From Pyropia yezoensis (lineage: Eukaryota > Rhodophyta > Bangiophyceae > Bangiales > Bangiaceae), in the NCBI GenBank assembly GCA_009829735.1, contig CM020619.1, positions 33,458,283 to 33,522,282 of the forward strand: a stretch of DNA of 64,000 nt, given 5' to 3'. Within the stretch, counting starts at the first letter, position 1; each line of letters starts with the position of its first letter. Below are positions 63,501-64,000 of the stretch, in pieces. The position numbers and the translations under genes are program-made. A model generated the notes under the pieces. The model ran no database searches. It had not been told where the DNA came from and saw only the letters and a program-made list of their open reading frames with translations.

Positions 63501-63594
63501 GGCCGTTGGCAGAGATGGCCGCCTCAGCGTGCGCTAGTCCCTTGGCCCGCGCGTCCTGGGGCAGGCGCGGCAGGGACGACGCCCTCTTGCGCAT
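60558..63594 (-). CDS. NADPH oxidase (NOX/RBOH) with inserted membrane domain
   Basis: Two exons, 63594-63374 and 63027-60558, give 896 residues. The splice (CCCATTGC-gtacgt ... cgcaacacag-GATTGC) restores P-I-A-I-A-R-G without a break. It transfers electrons from NADPH through FAD and two haems to O2, making superoxide across a membrane. Visible: a first TM near 35-55; the bis-haem core with His121/His135 and His197/His211 (spacing 14 each); FAD motif HPFT (294-297); NADPH motif GGVGVTP (372-378); CGP near 850; and the canonical C-terminal ENF. About 300 residues are inserted between the two NADPH-binding parts: an acidic Ser/Asp linker and then roughly four hydrophobic helices. No EF-hands are seen, unlike plant RBOH. 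I recall red-algal oxidases with extra helices here. ATG 63594 is the first ATG in the open frame. Confidence 0.92.
63028..63373 (-). other. Intron of the NADPH oxidase gene
   Basis: 346 bp, gtacgt...cacag, phase 2. It carries a run of about 14 T (as A on the plus strand near 63338-63352) and is visibly less GC-rich than the exons. Confidence 0.85.
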
Positions 63595-64000
63595 GACCCC
63601 TGCTGATCGGGAGGGGGTGTTTGACAGCCGTCCGACCTGCGACGGTAGTGGAAAAGGAATGGGGACAAGGGGAGAAGAACGGGTTGTTGGTGGTGGGGCG
63701 AGCAAGGGAAAGAGGGGACGTTGGGGCGGGACAAGGAGGGGAGCAAGGCTTTGCCGCGGGCACCTTCAGCAGGAGCGAGTGGAGCGCCTCTGCCGGGCGG
63801 TGTGGGGGTCCTGGGGCACGTGCGGGGAACCAAACCCGTGCGTCGTCCCCCGACGTCTGAACGGCACGTGCCGCCCCTTTTTGTACCCGCCCGACCGGCG
63901 CGGCACTCAGTCGCACTCCGGGCAGGCGACTGGCGCTGCCGCGCGGCACGCGCCCCGCGGAAGTCTCCAGACTCGCCGGGAACGGGGGGCGCCGCGGGGG
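63595..64000. other. Upstream region of the NADPH oxidase gene
   Basis: The frame stays open for about 37 codons above the chosen ATG but without another ATG, so this is probably 5' leader and promoter. No TATA box or other element can be assigned with confidence. Confidence 0.4.

Noticed and set aside
1..64000. tRNA, rRNA or riboswitch genes
   Set aside because: No cloverleaf with the expected T-loop GGTTCRA pattern and no rRNA-like blocks were noticed; a covariance-model scan would be needed to be certain.

Overview
This window is eukaryotic nuclear DNA. It is very GC-rich, full of CGG/GCC trinucleotide tracts, and has few, short introns. Its one clearly intact host gene is a NADPH oxidase (NOX/RBOH) whose extra membrane segments between the FAD and NAD(P) lobes resemble what I recall of red-algal oxidases. 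Together with Ala-rich low-complexity proteins, this makes a red alga of the Porphyra/Pyropia (Bangiales) type the best guess. That is an inference; another GC-rich alga is possible.

Layout. (1) 1-1670: the 3' part of a minus-strand P-loop ATPase gene running off the left edge. (2) 1670-5900: gene-poor DNA with a 53-bp inverted repeat, GC minisatellites and a 2-kb CGG/GCC desert. (3) 5898-11735: a PIF/Harbinger-like DNA transposon with a degenerate SANT-like partner gene (+), 219-bp tandem repeats and an unbroken DDE transposase (-) whose first catalytic Asp is Asn. (4) 13230-16861: two truncated Ty3/gypsy elements, one abutting the antisense gene of the other. (5) 17130-18295: a broken gene of unknown family. 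(6) 18810-29557: a complete Ty3/gypsy element A with TSD GCGCT. (7) 30760-51862: a BED/hAT transposase pseudogene split by element B (31969-50736, minus, TSD GCCGT), whose gag is itself split by its near-identical relative C (39524-48904, plus, TSD CCATG): three levels of nesting. (8) 54495-58622: a second Harbinger-like element with 12-bp TIRs and TSD CCC, carrying a dead transposase (+) and a SAP-domain partner gene (-). (9) 60558-63594: the two-exon NADPH oxidase (-).

The most notable system is in the retroelements. A, B, C and the fragment at 15427-16861 all carry, between pol and the 3' LTR, a long open frame on the strand opposite to gag-pol. The B/C protein (647 aa) and the A protein (789 aa) are very different overall, yet share an ordered block (FGSV, then an R-x-G-x-L-x-H-L-P-like motif, then L-x-x-x-H-x-x-x-x-W) with almost the same spacing. 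This suggests one antisense-encoded protein family kept by two separate Ty3 lineages that also share a primer-binding site. B and C share an in-frame UAG at the RT/RNase H boundary of pol and an AUGA gag-pol overlap, and they lie head-to-head as a giant inverted repeat with roughly 7.5-kb arms.

All homology calls come from reading motifs by eye; no database search was possible, and identity percentages are visual estimates.
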